DNA of 7,227 bases from Chloroflexota bacterium (GTDB lineage: Bacteria > Chloroflexota > Anaerolineae > Anaerolineales > Villigracilaceae): contig JAMDBC010000061.1 of the NCBI GenBank assembly GCA_023484185.1, positions 1 through 7,227 on the forward strand, given 5' to 3'. The position numbers and the translations under genes are program-made. This document shows, one piece after another, positions 6,712 to 7,227 of this stretch. The notes beneath the pieces were generated by a model, which was not told the DNA's origin, did no database searches, and saw only the letters and a program-made list of their open reading frames with translations. The first letter of the stretch is position 1; each line of letters starts with the position of its first letter.

Positions 6712-6754
6712 GTGGGGTGTTTTGGGCGGGCGAAGCCCGCCCAAAACACCCCAC
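6712..6754. repeat. Perfect inverted repeat, 20-bp stem and 3-base loop
   Basis: gtggggtgttttgggcgggc (6712-6731), loop gaa, then its exact reverse complement (6735-6754). On the minus strand it is followed by a pyrimidine-rich run (TTTCCCCTTCTTTTT), so it could end leftward transcription. No gene lies upstream in that direction inside the spacer. A REP-like element or a barrier between divergent promoters fits as well. Confidence 0.9.
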
Positions 6755-6820
6755 ACCCCGCTTTATTGAAAAGATAAAAACATATAATGGTCGAGCAAAG
6801 GTAATGCGATACCTGTTCAC

Positions 6821-6849
6821 TTGACGAAAGCTCACTGCCCGACTAAAAT
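6821..6849 (+). promoter_or_regulatory. Sigma70-like promoter TTGACG-17-TAAAAT
   Basis: TTGACG at 6821-6826, exactly 17 bases of spacer, then TAAAAT at 6844-6849. Each hexamer differs from consensus at one position. Transcription should begin near 6856 and read through the leader hairpin into the repeat-protein gene at 6919. Confidence 0.6.
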
Positions 6850-6866
6850 CCTGTTCGCTGGACTTG

Positions 6867-6892
6867 CGCCTCCGCGTGGAGGCGTATTTTTT
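6867..6892 (+). terminator. Intrinsic terminator or attenuator in the leader of the repeat-protein gene
   Basis: CGCCTCC (6867-6873), loop GCGT, GGAGGCG (6878-6884), then TATTTTTT: a classic rho-independent shape. It starts about 11 bases after the predicted transcript start and 27 bases before the ATG at 6919, so it sits inside the leader. A second CGCCTC at 6899-6904 can pair with GAGGCG (6879-6884) instead, giving a possible alternative fold. Confidence 0.6.
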
Positions 6893-6918
6893 GCCAGCCG
6901 CCTCATAATTGGACCGAT

Positions 6919-7224
6919 ATGCCTGATCCCGTTTCGACATTTGATTCTGACCCTGAACTGCCTCAGGTGACTAACCTGTCGCAGTCCAGCGCGGACTTGA
7001 TCCAAGCCGAGTTGGTGCGGATGCACCAAAGCAGCGCGGCGGAGATCGACAGCGACGAAGTGGAATTGCACGCCAGCGCAGCGGCCAATGTCAAAGCCGT
7101 GGCCGTCACTTCGCACGAAACCGCGATCGGGTTGTTGAACGCGAAGGATGTTTCGTTGACGAATAGCGGTGTGGCCGTCATCCACGCGGAAACCGCTGAC
7201 GTGGATGGGATGGTCGGGCAGTGA
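6919..7224 (+). CDS. Small repeat protein with five 15-residue repeats, unknown function
   Basis: This is a complete 101-residue protein that I do not recognise as a named family. After a proline- and aspartate-rich lead (1-21) come five gapless 15-residue units at 22-36, 37-51, 52-66, 67-81 and 82-96, then GMVGQ. Examples are QSSADLIQAELVRMH, QSSAAEIDSDEVELH and ETAIGLLNAKDVSLT. Shared columns are S/T at 2, a small residue at 3, hydrophobic at 4 and 7, A/S at 9, V or A at 12 and mostly hydrophobic at 14. This alternation suggests short beta-strands stacked as a solenoid, as in bactofilin-like or pentapeptide-type folds, but that is inference. There is no signal peptide or membrane segment, and no Cys, Trp or Tyr. 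It is probably cytoplasmic. The start follows GGA (6911-6913), a weak Shine-Dalgarno. It is probably expressed from the promoter at 6821 through a leader terminator. Confidence 0.75.
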   Translation: MPDPVSTFDSDPELPQVTNLSQSSADLIQAELVRMHQSSAAEIDSDEVELHASAAANVKAVAVTSHETAIGLLNAKDVSLTNSGVAVIHAETADVDGMVGQ

Positions 7225-7227
7225 GCT

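Larger units (their letters stand above)
6657..6918. other. Divergent intergenic region with two hairpins and promoters
   Basis: This region separates the leftward methyltransferase from the rightward repeat-protein gene. It holds a -10 for the methyltransferase, a long perfect hairpin, a plus-strand promoter and a terminator-like leader hairpin. A second AT-rich TATAAT (6783-6788) without a good -35 could start a transcript of about 95 bases ending at the terminator. I see no coding gene. Confidence 0.6.

Noticed and set aside
6657..6749. N-terminal extension of the methyltransferase to the ATG at 6749
   Set aside because: The first residues are just the translation of the 6712-6754 hairpin, and the extension contains a TATAAT promoter element. 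The start at 6656 is better.
6832..7185. Minus-strand open frame of 117 codons
   Set aside because: It runs opposite the regular 15-residue repeat protein and crosses the terminator and promoter. It has no internal logic of its own.

Overview
The window looks like a piece of a bacterial chromosome of middling G+C. My best guess is a Chloroflexota (Anaerolineae-type) organism. The reasons are a signalling protein with five GAF domains ending in HD-GYP, a REP-like palindrome of the CCCTGAGCGA..CGAAGGG type, and sparse Shine-Dalgarno sites. This is an impression from composition and architecture, not a database result.

Left and centre (1-5562, all minus strand, read right to left) is a signalling operon built around cyclic di-GMP. 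First comes a membrane-GAF-GGDEF diguanylate cyclase (5562-4165). As given, it is split in the middle of its GAF domain by two tandem TAA codons, which two compensating one-base indels explain (about 4903, and the G7 run at 4873-4879). After 44 bp comes a 1122-residue membrane protein with five GAF domains and an intact HD-GYP phosphodiesterase domain (4120-752). Its last 14 bases overlap the start of a third gene (765 to beyond position 1), a CHASE3 membrane sensor that enters a GAF domain and runs off the window. The first 99 bases of the window are identical to 2747-2845. They form an in-frame 33-codon repeat shared by the third GAF of the HD-GYP protein and the GAF of the CHASE3 protein.

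Middle spacer (5563-5846) contains three TTCAC/TTCAT boxes 11-12 bp apart, a possible -10 and a near-ideal Shine-Dalgarno followed by ATG-TAA. This looks like the control region of a plus-strand gene whose body is gone, sharing its upstream DNA with the divergent cyclase operon.

Right part: a class I SAM-dependent methyltransferase (6656-5847, minus) carries an apparent 8-residue in-frame REP-derived insert between its motif I and motif II-III regions. The divergent spacer (6657-6918) holds a perfect 20-bp-stem hairpin, a good plus-strand promoter (TTGACG-17-TAAAAT) and a terminator-like hairpin inside the resulting leader. The leader runs into a complete 101-residue protein (6919-7224) made of five exact 15-residue repeats, an unrecognised repeat protein that may fold as a small beta-solenoid.

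The operon genes make a coherent unit: one enzyme to make and one to break cyclic di-GMP, each under GAF/membrane sensing, plus a further membrane sensor. The methyltransferase and the repeat protein have no evident functional tie to it.
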